Numbered from the stretch's first letter, positions 47,111 through 56,350 are shown. The stretch: DNA of 64,000 nt from Sphingomonas echinoides ATCC 14820 (GCF_000241465.1 NZ_JH584235.1:3799776-3863775), one strand, 5' to 3'. Notes: a model not told the origin generated them from the sequence alone. Program-made: numbers and translations.

Positions 47111-48385
47111 TTAACGCCCGGACAAGGTCGCCTCGCCCGCGATCGGCTGCGCAGTGGGCGCATCGGCACCCCCCAACACCGCGATCTTGCCGACCGTGGG
47201 CGCGACCTTGGCACCGGGCATCGCCATTTGCGTGCCCTTGATGATGATGCGATCCTTCGGACCGATGCCGCTGCGGATCACCCGCATTCCGTCGACCACC
47301 GCGCCCAGCGTTACCGGCTTGGGCGTGACGACATTGTTGGCATCCACCGTCAGCAGGATTTTCCGCGCCTGGTCGGTCTGGACCGCATCATCGGGCACCA
47401 GCAGCGCAGGCTTGGTGCCAGCACTCGCGAGGCGCATGTTGCCGAACATGCCGGGTGTCAGGAACAGGCCCGGATTGGGCAGCACTGCGCGCCCACGGAT
47501 CGTGCCCGAATGCGTGTCGAGCCCGTTATCGGTGAAATCGAGCTTGCCCTTCCAGCGGTGGCTGGTCTCGTCCTGCAACTGGATTTCGACCGCAGGCGCG
47601 GCGGCACCCGGTTGGCGGTTGCGCTGCGTCTTGAGGAACAAAGCCTCGGACCCGTCAAAGGTGAAGTAGATTGGGTCGAGCGCGTTGATCGTCGTCAGCA
47701 CCGTGCCGCCAGTGCCTTCGCCGCCCGCTACCTGATTGCCCGGGTCAACGCGGCGATCGGAGATGCGTCCGCTGATCGGCGCGCGGATCTGGGTGAAGGA
47801 TACGTCAAGCGCACGGGCGCGGACGCGGGCCTGGGCTGCGGCGAGCGCGGCTTGCGCCGCCTGGAGCTTGCCGCGCAGCGCATCGATTTCCCCGGCCGAA
47901 ACCGCGTCATCGGCAATCAACCGCGTTGCGCGACCGAGATCGGTGCGCGCCAGCACCAGCGCGCTTTGCGCACTCGCTTCATTGGCGCGCGCTTCGGCCA
48001 GCGCGGCGGCGAAGGGACGGGAGTCGATCGTGAACAGCAACTGGCCCTGTTTCACGACTTCGCCATCGCGGAAGTGGACGCCGGTGACTTCGCCCGCAAC
48101 GCGCGGACGCACTTCGACGCTGCGGCTCGGGGCGAAGCGGCCGACATAATCGTCCCATTCGCTGATTTGGCGGACCAGCGGGGTGGCGATGGTGACGGGC
48201 GCGGGCGGTGGCGCGGCGGCGACGGCGTCGGAATGATCGAACAGCTTCACGCCGATCACGCCGGCAATGGCGATCGGCACGAGGATGGCGCTGCGCTTTT
48301 GCCATCGCGTCCACCGTTTTGCTGGCGGATGCGACGCGTCGGGAACGACGGCGTGGGTGGTATCGATGGGGGCAATCATATTCAT
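47111..48385 (-). CDS. RND efflux periplasmic adaptor (membrane fusion protein)
   Basis: A 424-residue HlyD/AcrA-like adaptor. One N-terminal membrane helix (about 31-49, ILVPIAIAGVIGVKLF) with no lipobox, then the lipoyl/barrel start EVRPRVAGEVTGVHFRDGE, an alpha-hairpin rich in Ala (about 130-190), and the typical FTQIRAPISGRISDR. Start at ATG 48385 overlaps the stop of the preceding small gene as ATGA. It links pump and channel. Confidence 0.94.
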   Translation of the reverse strand: MNMIAPIDTTHAVVPDASHPPAKRWTRWQKRSAILVPIAIAGVIGVKLFDHSDAVAAAPPPAPVTIATPLVRQISEWDDYVGRFAPSRSVEVRPRVAGEVTGVHFRDGEVVKQGQLLFTIDSRPFAAALAEARANEASAQSALVLARTDLGRATRLIADDAVSAGEIDALRGKLQAAQAALAAAQARVRARALDVSFTQIRAPISGRISDRRVDPGNQVAGGEGTGGTVLTTINALDPIYFTFDGSEALFLKTQRNRQPGAAAPAVEIQLQDETSHRWKGKLDFTDNGLDTHSGTIRGRAVLPNPGLFLTPGMFGNMRLASAGTKPALLVPDDAVQTDQARKILLTVDANNVVTPKPVTLGAVVDGMRVIRSGIGPKDRIIIKGTQMAMPGAKVAPTVGKIAVLGGADAPTAQPIAGEATLSGR

Positions 48386-48774
48386 GCGGCGATCCTCTGG
48401 TCGGTCCGGCCGACGCGCATGCCCGTCACGCTGGTGACGAGCGTCTCCATCTGCGCTTCGCTGAAGCCGACGGAATGGAAGTTGTGGATTTCGGACATGG
48501 GCAGCGCGAACCCGCGATGACGGGCCAGGACTGCGGCGCGGCGCAACGCCTCCAATTTGGGGTCGGCCAGCCGCGACGACGGGCCGCGCCCGAACAGGCT
48601 GCCGAGCGCGCGCGACATGCGGCCGGGCTCGGCGAGGCTGGCGAGCGTGTCGCGCTGTGCGAGCGCGATGACGCTCCATTCGAGCCCCGAAAAGCCGGTT
48701 TGCGCTTCGTCGGTGTCTGCGGCGCTGCTGGTGACAGGGCCGGCGAACATGGAATCAAGGTCCAGATAGGCCAT
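48382..48774 (-). CDS. Small unknown protein leading the RND efflux operon
   Basis: A 130-residue soluble protein from ATG 48774 with a strong ribosome site (AAGGGGGA). Its second half, LEALRRAAVLARHRGFALPM and VGFSEAQMETLVTSV, recalls the helices of AhpD/carboxymuconolactone decarboxylase-like proteins, but the catalytic Cys pair is missing. I cannot name a function. Coupling to the adaptor gene by ATGA suggests a role tied to the exporter, such as handling its inducer. Confidence 0.75.
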   Translation of the reverse strand: MAYLDLDSMFAGPVTSSAADTDEAQTGFSGLEWSVIALAQRDTLASLAEPGRMSRALGSLFGRGPSSRLADPKLEALRRAAVLARHRGFALPMSEIHNFHSVGFSEAQMETLVTSVTGMRVGRTDQRIAA

Positions 48775-49026
48775 GGAAAATCCCCCTTTGGGCTTTTGGC
48801 GATCATATGGACGAGCAGCACCGTGCGCGAACGCGCCTGCGTTCGTACTCGGCCAGTCGTGGGACGTGCGGGAACGCAGCCGGAAGCGCAGTGCGCTCCG
48901 AAGACACGTTCTTGAAATGTGGGATCGCCAGTCGGTGCGGCCGCTGGCGGTTGGGTTAGATGCGCGTGCTGGTCATTGGCGGAGACCCTTCTGTCAGAAC
49001 CGGTTCCCCCGCGGGACCCAGCTTCA
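48775..49026. other. Leader region of the efflux operon, no gene seen
   Basis: About 255 bases lie between the predicted transcription start near 49031 and the first gene. Only a six-codon frame (ATG near 48978 on the minus strand) is visible, without a good ribosome site. No riboswitch or repeat recognised. Confidence 0.5.
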
Positions 49027-49098
49027 ATACCATTCGGTATATAAAGCGATTGTGCGGTGCGTCAACAGCATTCTGTACCGATCGGAATATTTATTCCG
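49027..49098 (-). promoter_or_regulatory. Promoter and TetR-type operators of the RND efflux operon
   Basis: On the minus strand: -35 TTGACG (49065-49060), 16 bases, -10 TATATA (49043-49038). Operator A, ATACCGAATGGTAT (49040-49027), overlaps the -10 box. A second related site, ATTCCGATCGGTAC (49088-49075), lies just upstream of the -35 box, partly within a perfect palindrome CGGAATATTTATTCCG (49083-49098). The same operator core lies over the tetR-like promoter, so the neighbour repressor probably acts here. Confidence 0.75.
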
Positions 49099-49102
49099 AC
49101 CC

Positions 49103-49717
49103 TTATCGTGTCGGCCATACCGCCATGCTGGTTTCGACCAGTTGCGACAGCTCTTCGCAAGTGGCACCCGAGCCGCCCTGAATCGCCAGACCCTGGAGGA
49201 TGGCGAACAGATAGCGGGTCAGCGCGGCCGGGGTCATCCCCTCGGGGAGTTCGCCCGCCGCCTGGGCCTGTTCGAAGCGCGCGATCAAGGCGGCTTCCGA
49301 AGAGGCGCGGCGTTTGACGACCTCGGCCTTGATCGGTTCGGCTTCGGCACCGCAGGTGGCCGAGCTGATGACGCCGAGGCAGCCCTTGGGGTCGCACGTG
49401 CTCATCTGGATTTCGAGCGCACCGCGCAGCAAGCGCTCGGCCACGTCACGCGCGGTCGGCGCTTCGAGTGCGGACTTCATATAAGCGAGCTTTTCGCGCT
49501 CGTAGAGGTCGAGTGCCTTGTGGAACAACGCCTCCTTATTGCCGAACGCGGCATAGAGGCTTGGCTTGGTGATGCCCATCGCGCTGGTCAATTCGGTCAT
49601 CGACGCGGCCTCATAGCCATTGCGCCAAAAGACCATCAGCGCCGCGGCCAGCGCCTCATCCACGTCGAATTCGCGCGGGCGGCCTTTCGTGGCCGGCAGG
49701 GAACAAACGCTATTCAT
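49103..49717 (-). CDS. TetR family repressor, probable regulator of the efflux operon
   Basis: A 204-residue regulator from ATG 49717. The N-terminal part GRPREFDVDEALAAALMVFW and the HTH MTELTSAMGITKPSLYAAFG (about 39-58) are classic TetR. The C-terminal ligand domain contains Cys residues in STCDPKGCLGV, a segment seen in TetR_C_16-like and related members. The open frame extends to a TTG at 49747, but operator and -10 box lie there. It sits upstream of the efflux operon on the same strand with its own promoter. Confidence 0.92.
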   Translation of the reverse strand: MNSVCSLPATKGRPREFDVDEALAAALMVFWRNGYEAASMTELTSAMGITKPSLYAAFGNKEALFHKALDLYEREKLAYMKSALEAPTARDVAERLLRGALEIQMSTCDPKGCLGVISSATCGAEAEPIKAEVVKRRASSEAALIARFEQAQAAGELPEGMTPAALTRYLFAILQGLAIQGGSGATCEELSQLVETSMAVWPTR

Positions 49718-49754
49718 ACCGAGCGGTATATAGGGATGTCGCGTCAAAGGTCCA
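49716..49754 (-). promoter_or_regulatory. Promoter and operator of the tetR-like gene, probably giving a leaderless mRNA
   Basis: On the minus strand: -35-like TGGACC (49754-49749), 16 bases, -10 TATATA (49732-49727), then operator ATACCGCTCGGTAT (49729-49716), which overlaps the ATG at 49717. Geometry is identical to the efflux promoter. Transcription starting about seven bases after the -10 box would begin within a few bases of the ATG. Confidence 0.65.
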
Positions 49755-49773
49755 GTGCGCGTTCGCTACCGCG

Positions 49774-50196
49774 TTAGTCGGTAACCCGGCCCCGGAGCGA
49801 TTTGACTGTCGAACGCTTGGTCTTGCCCTCCATCCGCTTGGCCTTGGCGGCTTTGGAGGGCTTGGTCGGGCGGCGGCGCTTGGGGACGATGGTGGCTTCG
49901 CGGATCAGCTCGATCAGGCGGTCGCGCACTTCCTGGCGGTTGAGCAATTGCGAGCGCGCGCCTTCGCTGCGCAGCACCAGCACGCCGTCGCGCGTCAGCC
50001 GCGATCCCGCCAGCACCGCCAGCCGGTTCTTCACCGCATCGGGCAAGGAGGGCGACGCGCCGACATCGAAACGCAGCAGCACCGCGCTGTCGGTGGTGTT
50101 GACGTGCTGCCCGCCCGGACCACTGGCGCGGGTGAAGGATTCCTGCAGCTCCTCGCTGTCGATGCTGATCGATCGGGTGACGGGAATGGCGACCAT
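49774..50196 (-). CDS. arfB: Alternative ribosome-rescue factor / peptidyl-tRNA hydrolase ArfB
   Basis: A 140-residue protein with the release-factor GGQ motif at 28-30 (RASGPGGQHVN) and a basic, unstructured tail (PKRRRPTKPSKAAKAKR...) that inserts into the mRNA channel of stalled ribosomes. The length equals that of E. coli ArfB (YaeJ). ATG 50196 chosen; the longer frame upstream overlaps the divergent gene. Confidence 0.94.
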   Translation of the reverse strand: MVAIPVTRSISIDSEELQESFTRASGPGGQHVNTTDSAVLLRFDVGASPSLPDAVKNRLAVLAGSRLTRDGVLVLRSEGARSQLLNRQEVRDRLIELIREATIVPKRRRPTKPSKAAKAKRMEGKTKRSTVKSLRGRVTD

Positions 50197-50292
50197 GCAC
50201 GTCCTCCTAAAACATGCGCGCGCTTTGGTCGATTGGTTGCGGGCTTGTTCCGTTGGCGCTGCTTCGCCACATGGGCGGCGACGGAGATAGCG

Positions 50293-50778
50293 ATGTACGA
50301 TTTTACGATTTCGGCGGAATCCAAGGCGGAGCTTTACCGCGACCTGCACGCGGCGCTCGATGCGCTGACGGCGGGGGAGGGCGATGCGATCGCCAATATG
50401 GCGAATGTGGCGGCGCTGATCTGGCAATATCTGCCCGATTTGAACTGGGCCGGTTTCTATCGGTTGGTCGAGGGCGAATTGGTGGTTGGGCCGTTCCTTG
50501 GCAAACCCGCCTGCATCCGCATCGCGATCGGCGACGGGGTGTGCGGCACGGCGGCGGCGACGCGGCAAACGCAGTTGGTCGAGGATGTCCACGCCTTTCC
50601 CGGCCACATCGCCTGCGACGCGGCGAGCCGGTCGGAACTGGTCGTACCGATCGTCCATGACGGGCGTTTGATCGGCGTGCTCGATCTCGACAGCCCCACG
50701 CCCGCACGCTTCGATGCCGCGGATGCAGCGGGGTGCGAAGCGCTGATGGCGGTGCTGGCGGCGCGTATCGCGGGGTGA
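50293..50778 (+). CDS. Free methionine-(R)-sulfoxide reductase (GAF domain)
   Basis: A 161-residue GAF-domain enzyme that reduces free methionine-(R)-sulfoxide. The three conserved Cys are at 74, 84 and 108 (KPACIRIAIGDGVCG, HIACDAASRSELV), each ten positions before the known Cys84, Cys94 and Cys118 of E. coli fRMsr. GGAGAT precedes ATG 50293. Divergent from arfB. Confidence 0.93.
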   Translation: MYDFTISAESKAELYRDLHAALDALTAGEGDAIANMANVAALIWQYLPDLNWAGFYRLVEGELVVGPFLGKPACIRIAIGDGVCGTAAATRQTQLVEDVHAFPGHIACDAASRSELVVPIVHDGRLIGVLDLDSPTPARFDAADAAGCEALMAVLAARIAG

Positions 50779-50891
50779 TCCGTTTCGGGACACACCCGAA
50801 TGTGGCGGAAAACTGCCGAAAATGGTAATCCGGACGTTAATGATTTGGTGACGTGCCTTTGGGGGGCGGCACCACAACCGGAGAGTTTACC

Positions 50892-51803
50892 ATGCGAACC
50901 CTAGCTCTTGCCGCCCTCACAATGGTTACCGCATTCGGCGCGGGCGGTGCGGAAGCGCAGCGAATCGGGCAGAATGGCGGCACGGTCGGCGCGCCCTATC
51001 CGGTGCCCTCCTATCCCGCACCGTCGATGCCCGCGCCGCCGCAGCCGATGCCGCCGGTCGCCTATCCCGGCCAGGCCGTTCCGCCGCAGCCTTATCCTGC
51101 GCAAGCCTATCCGGCCCAATCCTATCCGGGCCGCCCGCCGCAGCAGACCACGCAACGGCGCTGGGGTGGCTATAATGGCGGGCGCTGGTCGGGCGGGAGC
51201 AATGCACCGGGCGGCTGGAAGGCCTATCGTCGCCCGCATCGCGGTTATGCTCTGCCGCAATATTGGTTCTCGCCCAGCTTCTATATCGCCGATTTTGGTA
51301 GCTATGGGCTCGCCCCGCCGCCTGCGGGCTATAGCTGGCATCGTTATTATGACGACGCCGTGCTGGTCGACGGGCGCGGGCGCGTGTGGGATTCGGTGAA
51401 CGGGCTCGATTGGGACGGCGCTGGCTATGGTCAGGGTGGCTATGAGGGGTATGGCAGCGGCTACAGCCAATCCTATGGCCAGTCTTATGGTTCCCAGCCG
51501 TACATTTCGCTGCCGCCAGTCGTGCAAAACGGCACCGTTACCACCTATTCGACCGGTGGGTATATGCAGGGCGGCTATGCGGCGAGCGGCTATGCTTATG
51601 CTGGTCCGACGACGACCGTGGTGATCCAGGGGCCGCCGATCGTGACCACGACGACGACCACGACCGAATATGTCGAGGAATCGCGGACGCGCTATGTCGC
51701 GGCTCGCCGCGTCTATCGGGCCGCGCCGAAGCGGCATTATCGCCCCGTCCGGCGGCCGAGCTGCGGCTGCCGTCGGGTCGAACAGCCGGTTCAGGGGAGC
51801 TAA
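50892..51803 (+). CDS. Secreted RcnB-like protein with Pro/Tyr/Gly-rich repeats
   Basis: A 303-residue exported protein from ATG 50892. Signal peptide MRTLALAALTMVTAFGAGGAEA; then a Pro-rich section of YP-x-Q/A-like repeats (about 38-90); then a folded RcnB-like unit with ALPQYWFSPSFYIADF, YGLAPPPAGYSWHRYYDD and AVLVDGRGRVWDSV (about 125-180); then a Gly/Tyr/Ser tract and a Thr run, ending in a basic Cys-containing tail (CGCRR). RcnB affects metal export in E. coli; here the role is unknown. Confidence 0.82.
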   Translation: MRTLALAALTMVTAFGAGGAEAQRIGQNGGTVGAPYPVPSYPAPSMPAPPQPMPPVAYPGQAVPPQPYPAQAYPAQSYPGRPPQQTTQRRWGGYNGGRWSGGSNAPGGWKAYRRPHRGYALPQYWFSPSFYIADFGSYGLAPPPAGYSWHRYYDDAVLVDGRGRVWDSVNGLDWDGAGYGQGGYEGYGSGYSQSYGQSYGSQPYISLPPVVQNGTVTTYSTGGYMQGGYAASGYAYAGPTTTVVIQGPPIVTTTTTTTEYVEESRTRYVAARRVYRAAPKRHYRPVRRPSCGCRRVEQPVQGS

Positions 51804-51812
51804 GACGGCTGC

Positions 51813-53129
51813 TTAGCCGCGCGGTTCCGGCCCGGCGAAGCTGACCAGACTTTCCGCGCCATTGGCGGCGACCGCGCTGACGCCGACGAAATGGTCGTCG
51901 ACGCTGATGTCCTTCAGCACCGTGCTGGAGGCGGAGGCGGGGACGTCGGTTGATTTCTGCCAGTCCTGCGCGTCGTTGCGGCGCCAATGGATTCGGTACG
52001 CGGTGGCCCCCGCGACGGGCTGCCATTTGACCGTGGTGTCAAAGCTCAGCGCGCCCGCGACCGTCACGCCATCGGGCGCGGCGGGCGCGGCGGCGAGGCG
52101 GCGGATGGTGGCGACGTTAATCGCGGTGACCTTGGCGAGATAGGGGAAGTCCATCTTGTTGACGGTGTCGCCGTAGGGAATGCCGTTTTCGACGCGCACA
52201 TCCTGATGCTGCTGCGTCCAGTTTTCTGCACCGACGGAAAAGCGCACCGCCGGATAGCCGAGCTTCAGGAACGGCTCATGGTCGCCGCCACGCCCGAAGC
52301 GATCGGGGCGGCGATCGACGAACACATCGAGCCCGCCGCGCAAGCTATGCGCTACGCCATTGATCGCCTTGGCGAGCGCGCGCGACGGGCCGTCATCCTC
52401 GCCGCCATTGCCGCGCCGCGCCATTTGTGCGGGCCCGTCTTCGGCGGCGCGGATCCCTTCTGAGAACACCCGCACGCGATCGGCGACGCGCACGCCGTTC
52501 TGGCCCATCGTATTGCCGACGATGTCGTTGTTGAGCATCGCCGAAATGGTCCAGTTGCGTTGCTTGGCGGTCTCGGCGAGCAAGGTGCTGCCGAACAGGC
52601 CCTGTTCCTCACCCGAAAACACCGCATAGACGATCGTCGCGCGGAATTTTTCCTTGGACAGGATGCGCGCCGCTTCCAGCACCAAGGCGACGCCCGAGCC
52701 ATCGTCGTTCGCGCCGGGGGCGTCATGCGTGGCGTCCATCACGTCGCTGACGCGGCTGTCGATATGCGCGCCGACGATGATCAAGCGCTTCGGGTCGAGA
52801 CCTTGCTGGAAGCCGAGCACATCGACCACATTGACCCCATTGGGTGCGCGCGCGTTGGTAAAGGTGCGCGCGAGATTAGCGACGGTGATGCAGCCGTCAC
52901 ACGCATCGGCGATTCGCGTCATCTCGCCGCCGACCCAACTGCGCGCCGCGCCAATGCCGCGCACCGGATCGTCGGCGGAAGACAGCGTGTGGCGCGTGCC
53001 GAAGCTGACGAGTTTTTCGACCGTGGCCTTCAACCGGGCCGGGTCGGGCGCGCTGTCCTGGGCGAGGGCAGGGGTGGCGAGCGTCGCGATGGCGAGCGCG
53101 GCTGCGGTGGGGAGGGAGCGCATGGGCAT
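51813..53129 (-). CDS. Secreted M28 family zinc peptidase with C-terminal fibronectin-type domain
   Basis: A 438-residue protein with signal peptide MPMRSLPTAAALAIATLATPALA. The di-zinc aminopeptidase site is visible: IIVGAHIDSR (His, Asp), GANDDGSGVALVLE (Asp), VFSGEEQGLFGS (catalytic Glu pair) and RGGDHEPFLKLGYPAVRF (His). The C-terminal 100 residues (from about 345) look like a fibronectin type III domain. ATG 53129 or 53123 may be the start. Probably digests peptides in the periplasm or outside. Confidence 0.92.
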   Translation of the reverse strand: MPMRSLPTAAALAIATLATPALAQDSAPDPARLKATVEKLVSFGTRHTLSSADDPVRGIGAARSWVGGEMTRIADACDGCITVANLARTFTNARAPNGVNVVDVLGFQQGLDPKRLIIVGAHIDSRVSDVMDATHDAPGANDDGSGVALVLEAARILSKEKFRATIVYAVFSGEEQGLFGSTLLAETAKQRNWTISAMLNNDIVGNTMGQNGVRVADRVRVFSEGIRAAEDGPAQMARRGNGGEDDGPSRALAKAINGVAHSLRGGLDVFVDRRPDRFGRGGDHEPFLKLGYPAVRFSVGAENWTQQHQDVRVENGIPYGDTVNKMDFPYLAKVTAINVATIRRLAAAPAAPDGVTVAGALSFDTTVKWQPVAGATAYRIHWRRNDAQDWQKSTDVPASASSTVLKDISVDDHFVGVSAVAANGAESLVSFAGPEPRG

Positions 53130-53196
53130 ATGGTGGCGGGATATCGGAAGCGACGCAAGTTGCTGTCCACCGTCCCCAGACGGCGGGATTGGCGGG

Positions 53197-53808
53197 CTAG
53201 ATGTTCGAGACGAACCAGATGACGAACGCGGCCACGCCAGCCAGGAAAGCCAAAAGCAGCAACCGGACGACCAGCGAATCGCGTGGAGCCACCTCGGTTG
53301 GCCACGGCAATGTGAGTGCGCGCAGCGCCGCAACGAACTCGGCCGCCGCCCCTGCGACGCGCACCCAGTCCAGTTCCACCCATTGCCGGGCCATGGCGAC
53401 CGATTCTGCGTCTGATATCGTGTCCCGCGGGGAGGCGATGCCGTGATACCACAGCGCGGCATTCATCGGCCAAAAGGCGATGACGGTCAGCGCGAGCAGC
53501 GCCAGAATGCCGAGCGACGGGACGCATAGCAGCCAGCGATAGCGCCACGGCGTCGTCCAGCCCGCCGCCAGCGCGCCGAACGCGGCAATCAGCATCGCTG
53601 CCGAAAAGGGGATGAAGAACACCCCGGTATCAACTGGCCATGCTTTGCCATAGGGCATCATCGCCAGTGAATGCGGCGGATGGGCACTCCACGCCCCGGC
53701 AAGCACGATCAGATCGAAGAGCTTCGCGCCGAGCAAGGGGCCGCCGACCAGCACCGCCAGCCACAGGAACGCTTTGGTGATATTCTCGCGACGGGTCATC
53801 TCCGACAT
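53197..53808 (-). CDS. Membrane protein of unknown function
   Basis: A 203-residue protein with about five membrane helices (13-32, 62-82, 90-112, 150-165, 178-200). Start [16 protein letters not shown] at 53808. Between helices 1 and 2 lies a segment with [17 protein letters not shown]. No family recognised. It stands alone between the M28 peptidase and universal stress genes. Confidence 0.7.
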   Translation of the reverse strand: MSEMTRRENITKAFLWLAVLVGGPLLGAKLFDLIVLAGAWSAHPPHSLAMMPYGKAWPVDTGVFFIPFSAAMLIAAFGALAAGWTTPWRYRWLLCVPSLGILALLALTVIAFWPMNAALWYHGIASPRDTISDAESVAMARQWVELDWVRVAGAAAEFVAALRALTLPWPTEVAPRDSLVVRLLLLAFLAGVAAFVIWFVSNI

Positions 53809-53876
53809 CCCTATACCGTTCCGAAATCCCTGTACCGTGTCGTTCGCGTCCGTTTGGCGATTTCGGGTGCGCCGGA

Positions 53877-54332
53877 TCAGCTCAACCGGTCGATCGCCTC
53901 GCGGTCGAGCGAGCCGGGGATGATCATCAGCGGGATGGTCAGTGCGCCGGTGTCGGTGCCCGCGAAATGCGCCACCAGCGGGCCGGGCGCGCCGCTCGCG
54001 GCGGCTGCCAACACCAATGCGGCGATGTCGGGATTGGCGGCGATCATCTCGCGAATGACCTTGGGGCCCTCGCCCTGACGCACGGTGATTTGCGGCTTCA
54101 GCCCCGATTCCTCGATCAGCGCACCGGCAGCGGCGGCGACCAGCCCCTCGGCATGATGGCGAGCTTCTTCCTCGATTGTCGCCTGCACGCCGGCAAAGGC
54201 GGTGAATTCGGTGGGCGGCACCAGCGCCAGGATTTCGACCCCGCCGCCGGTCTTCACCGCACGCCGTGCGGCAAAGCGCAACGCGATGCTGCTTTCGGGC
54301 GTCTCGTCGATCACCACCAGATAAATACGCAT
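53877..54332 (-). CDS. Universal stress protein (UspA) family
   Basis: A 151-residue protein with the Usp fold: start [20 protein letters not shown], central [20 protein letters not shown], and the late segment [19 protein letters not shown]. The ATP-binding G-x2-G-x9-G-[ST] is not fully kept, so it may be of the non-nucleotide-binding type. Divergent from pdhC. Confidence 0.87.
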   Translation of the reverse strand: MRIYLVVIDETPESSIALRFAARRAVKTGGGVEILALVPPTEFTAFAGVQATIEEEARHHAEGLVAAAAGALIEESGLKPQITVRQGEGPKVIREMIAANPDIAALVLAAAASGAPGPLVAHFAGTDTGALTIPLMIIPGSLDREAIDRLS

Positions 54333-54467
54333 TGTCGCCCGCCCCCTGAAGCGATTGTGGCGCTTAAGTGGGGTGAACCGACGCGTCTGACAAGCAGCGG
54401 TCTTGACCGTTCGCGCAACGGGCGCGAGAGACGGGCGCTACGGATTCGGTTAGATGAGGACGCGTTG

Positions 54468-55742
54468 ATGCCGGTCGAAATCAAAATGCCAGCTCTCTCC
54501 CCCACGATGGAGGAAGGCACGCTGGCGAAATGGCTGGTGAAAGAGGGCGATACGGTCAAATCCGGCGACCTGATGGCCGAAATTGAAACCGACAAGGCCA
54601 CGATGGAATTCGAGGCGGTCGATGAAGGGGTGATCGGCAAAATCCTGGTCGCGGAAGGGACCGACAATGTGAAGGTCGGCACCGTCATCGCGACGTTGAT
54701 CGCCGAGGGCGAGAGCGCCGATGCGGCCCCCGCGCCGGTTGCTGCGGCTCCCGTCGCGGCACCTGCGCCGGTGGCGGCCAAAGCGACCCCCGCACCAACC
54801 CCTGCCGCCCCTGCGCCAAAGGCCGAGAGCGGCGATCGCGTGAAGGCGAGCCCGCTTGCGCGCCGGATCGCGACGGAAAAGAGCATCGATCTGGCCACCC
54901 TGACGGGTTCGGGCCCCAATGGCCGCATCGTGAAGGCGGACGTCGATGGCGCGAAGGCCGGTGTCGCACCGGCCCCCAAGCCCGTTGAAGCCGCAGCACC
55001 CTCTGCCGCTCCCGTCGCGGTCGCTCCGGCCAAGCCCGCCGCGATCCCCGAGATTCCGCACACTGCCGAAAAGCTCAGCAACGTGCGCAAGACGATCGCG
55101 CGCCGCCTGACCGAATCGAAGCAGACGGTTCCGCACATTTACCTGACGGTCGATATCCGGCTCGACGCGCTGCTCAAGCTGCGCGGTGAGCTGAACAAGG
55201 GCCTTGAAGGCCGCGGCGTAAAGCTGTCGGTCAACGATCTGCTGATCAAGGCGCTCGCCGCCAGCCTGATCCAGGTGCCCAAGTGCAACGTGATGTTCAC
55301 GCCCGACCAGCTGATCAGTTTCAGCCGCGCCGATATTTCGGTCGCGGTGTCGACGCCGACCGGGCTGATCACGCCGATCATCGCCGGGGCCGACACCAAG
55401 GGTGTGGCCGCGATCTCGACCGAGATGAAAGATCTCGCCGCCCGCGCGCGCGACAACAAGCTGAAGCCCGAGGAATATCAGGGCGGCACCGCTTCGCTCA
55501 GCAACATGGGCATGTACGGGATCAAGCAGTTCGAGGCGGTGATCAACCCGCCGCAGGGCATGATCATGGCGATCGGCGCGGGCGAAAAGCGTCCTTATAT
55601 CATCGACGACGCGCTCGGCGTGGCGACGGTGATGTCGGCGACCGGCAGCTTCGATCACCGCGCGATCGATGGCGCGGACGGCGCGCAACTGATGCAGGCG
55701 TTCAAGACGCTGGTCGAAGCGCCGCTGTCGATGCTGGCATAA
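54468..55742 (+). CDS. pdhC: Pyruvate dehydrogenase complex E2, dihydrolipoamide acetyltransferase
   Basis: A 424-residue E2 subunit. One lipoyl domain with Lys43 in [12 protein letters not shown], an Ala/Pro linker, the E1/E3-binding domain ([19 protein letters not shown], about 124-160), another Ala/Pro linker, and the catalytic domain with His397 and Asp401 in [14 protein letters not shown]. The alphaproteobacterial sequence style ([11 protein letters not shown]) marks it as pyruvate-specific. E1 genes are not in the window; lpd follows two genes downstream. Confidence 0.95.
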   Translation: MPVEIKMPALSPTMEEGTLAKWLVKEGDTVKSGDLMAEIETDKATMEFEAVDEGVIGKILVAEGTDNVKVGTVIATLIAEGESADAAPAPVAAAPVAAPAPVAAKATPAPTPAAPAPKAESGDRVKASPLARRIATEKSIDLATLTGSGPNGRIVKADVDGAKAGVAPAPKPVEAAAPSAAPVAVAPAKPAAIPEIPHTAEKLSNVRKTIARRLTESKQTVPHIYLTVDIRLDALLKLRGELNKGLEGRGVKLSVNDLLIKALAASLIQVPKCNVMFTPDQLISFSRADISVAVSTPTGLITPIIAGADTKGVAAISTEMKDLAARARDNKLKPEEYQGGTASLSNMGMYGIKQFEAVINPPQGMIMAIGAGEKRPYIIDDALGVATVMSATGSFDHRAIDGADGAQLMQAFKTLVEAPLSMLA

Positions 55743-55749
55743 GCCTGTC

Positions 55750-55962
55750 ATGCGGCGCACTCTGATCGAGGTGTTTCACATCGCGGTTGGCGTGTTCGCC
55801 ACCGCATTTCTGGCGGCGGGGGCCGTTTGGGCGCTCCCGCATGCGGCCGACACGATCTGGGCGGTCGCTTATGGCGTGATGGTCGTGGTGGTCGCCATGG
55901 GCATTCGGCCGCTCCGGGATGCCTGGCGCAGCGATCATGGTGGTCGGTCCCTCGATGAGTGA
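55750..55962 (+). CDS. Small two-helix membrane protein between pdhC and the thioesterase gene
   Basis: A 70-residue protein, eight bases after pdhC, with two membrane helices (about 8-28 and 35-50) and a basic tail ending in RSLDE. It overlaps the next gene's start by eight bases. No family recognised. Confidence 0.65.
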   Translation: MRRTLIEVFHIAVGVFATAFLAAGAVWALPHAADTIWAVAYGVMVVVVAMGIRPLRDAWRSDHGGRSLDE

Positions 55963-56350
55963 CCTGCCGCCTGATAGCGCGCCCGCCATTCGCGCGACCG
56001 CGATGGCGTGCGACGCCAACCCTTATGGCAAGATCTTCGTCGGCTGGCTGATGGGGCAAATGGCGCTGGCCGCCGGATCGGTGGCCTCGCGGTATTGCGG
56101 CGGGCGCGCGCCGGTGGTGGCGGCGGACGGGTTCAGCTTCACCGCGCCCGTGGAAATTGGCGATGAAGTGAGCTTCCATGCCGAGATCGTCGGCACGGGC
56201 CGCACTTCGATGAATGTCGCCGTACAGGTCTGGCGGCGCGACCGGCACGGCGAGGGCACCTCGCAAGCCGCCGCCGGGCGCTTTACATTGGTTTCGATGG
56301 GAGAGGACGATCGTCCGCTCCCGCTACAAAAAGGATCCTCCCTTGGCTGA
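55955..56350 (+). CDS. Hotdog-fold acyl-CoA thioesterase
   Basis: A 131-residue protein, start ATG 55955 (an in-frame ATG at 55937 is also possible). RATAMACDANPYGKIFVGWLMGQM carries the Asp/Asn-x-x-Gly-x-x-x-Gly-G/W pattern of YciA-like thioesterases, and FTAPVEIGDEVSFHAEIVGTG follows. It hydrolyses acyl-CoA; it sits between E2 and E3 of pyruvate dehydrogenase, suggesting a link to acetyl-CoA handling, though this is inference. Confidence 0.87.
   Translation: MSDLPPDSAPAIRATAMACDANPYGKIFVGWLMGQMALAAGSVASRYCGGRAPVVAADGFSFTAPVEIGDEVSFHAEIVGTGRTSMNVAVQVWRRDRHGEGTSQAAAGRFTLVSMGEDDRPLPLQKGSSLG

Noticed and set aside
45239..48520. A 1093-codon open frame on the plus strand
   Set aside because: It runs antisense to the adaptor and pump genes, whose proteins are clear family members; the antisense product is Arg/Asp/His-rich without domains, a usual artefact of high-GC codon use.
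49717..49747. TTG 49747 as start of the TetR-like protein
   Set aside because: The -10 box and operator of the promoter fall inside that extension, and the extra residues do not resemble TetR N-termini.
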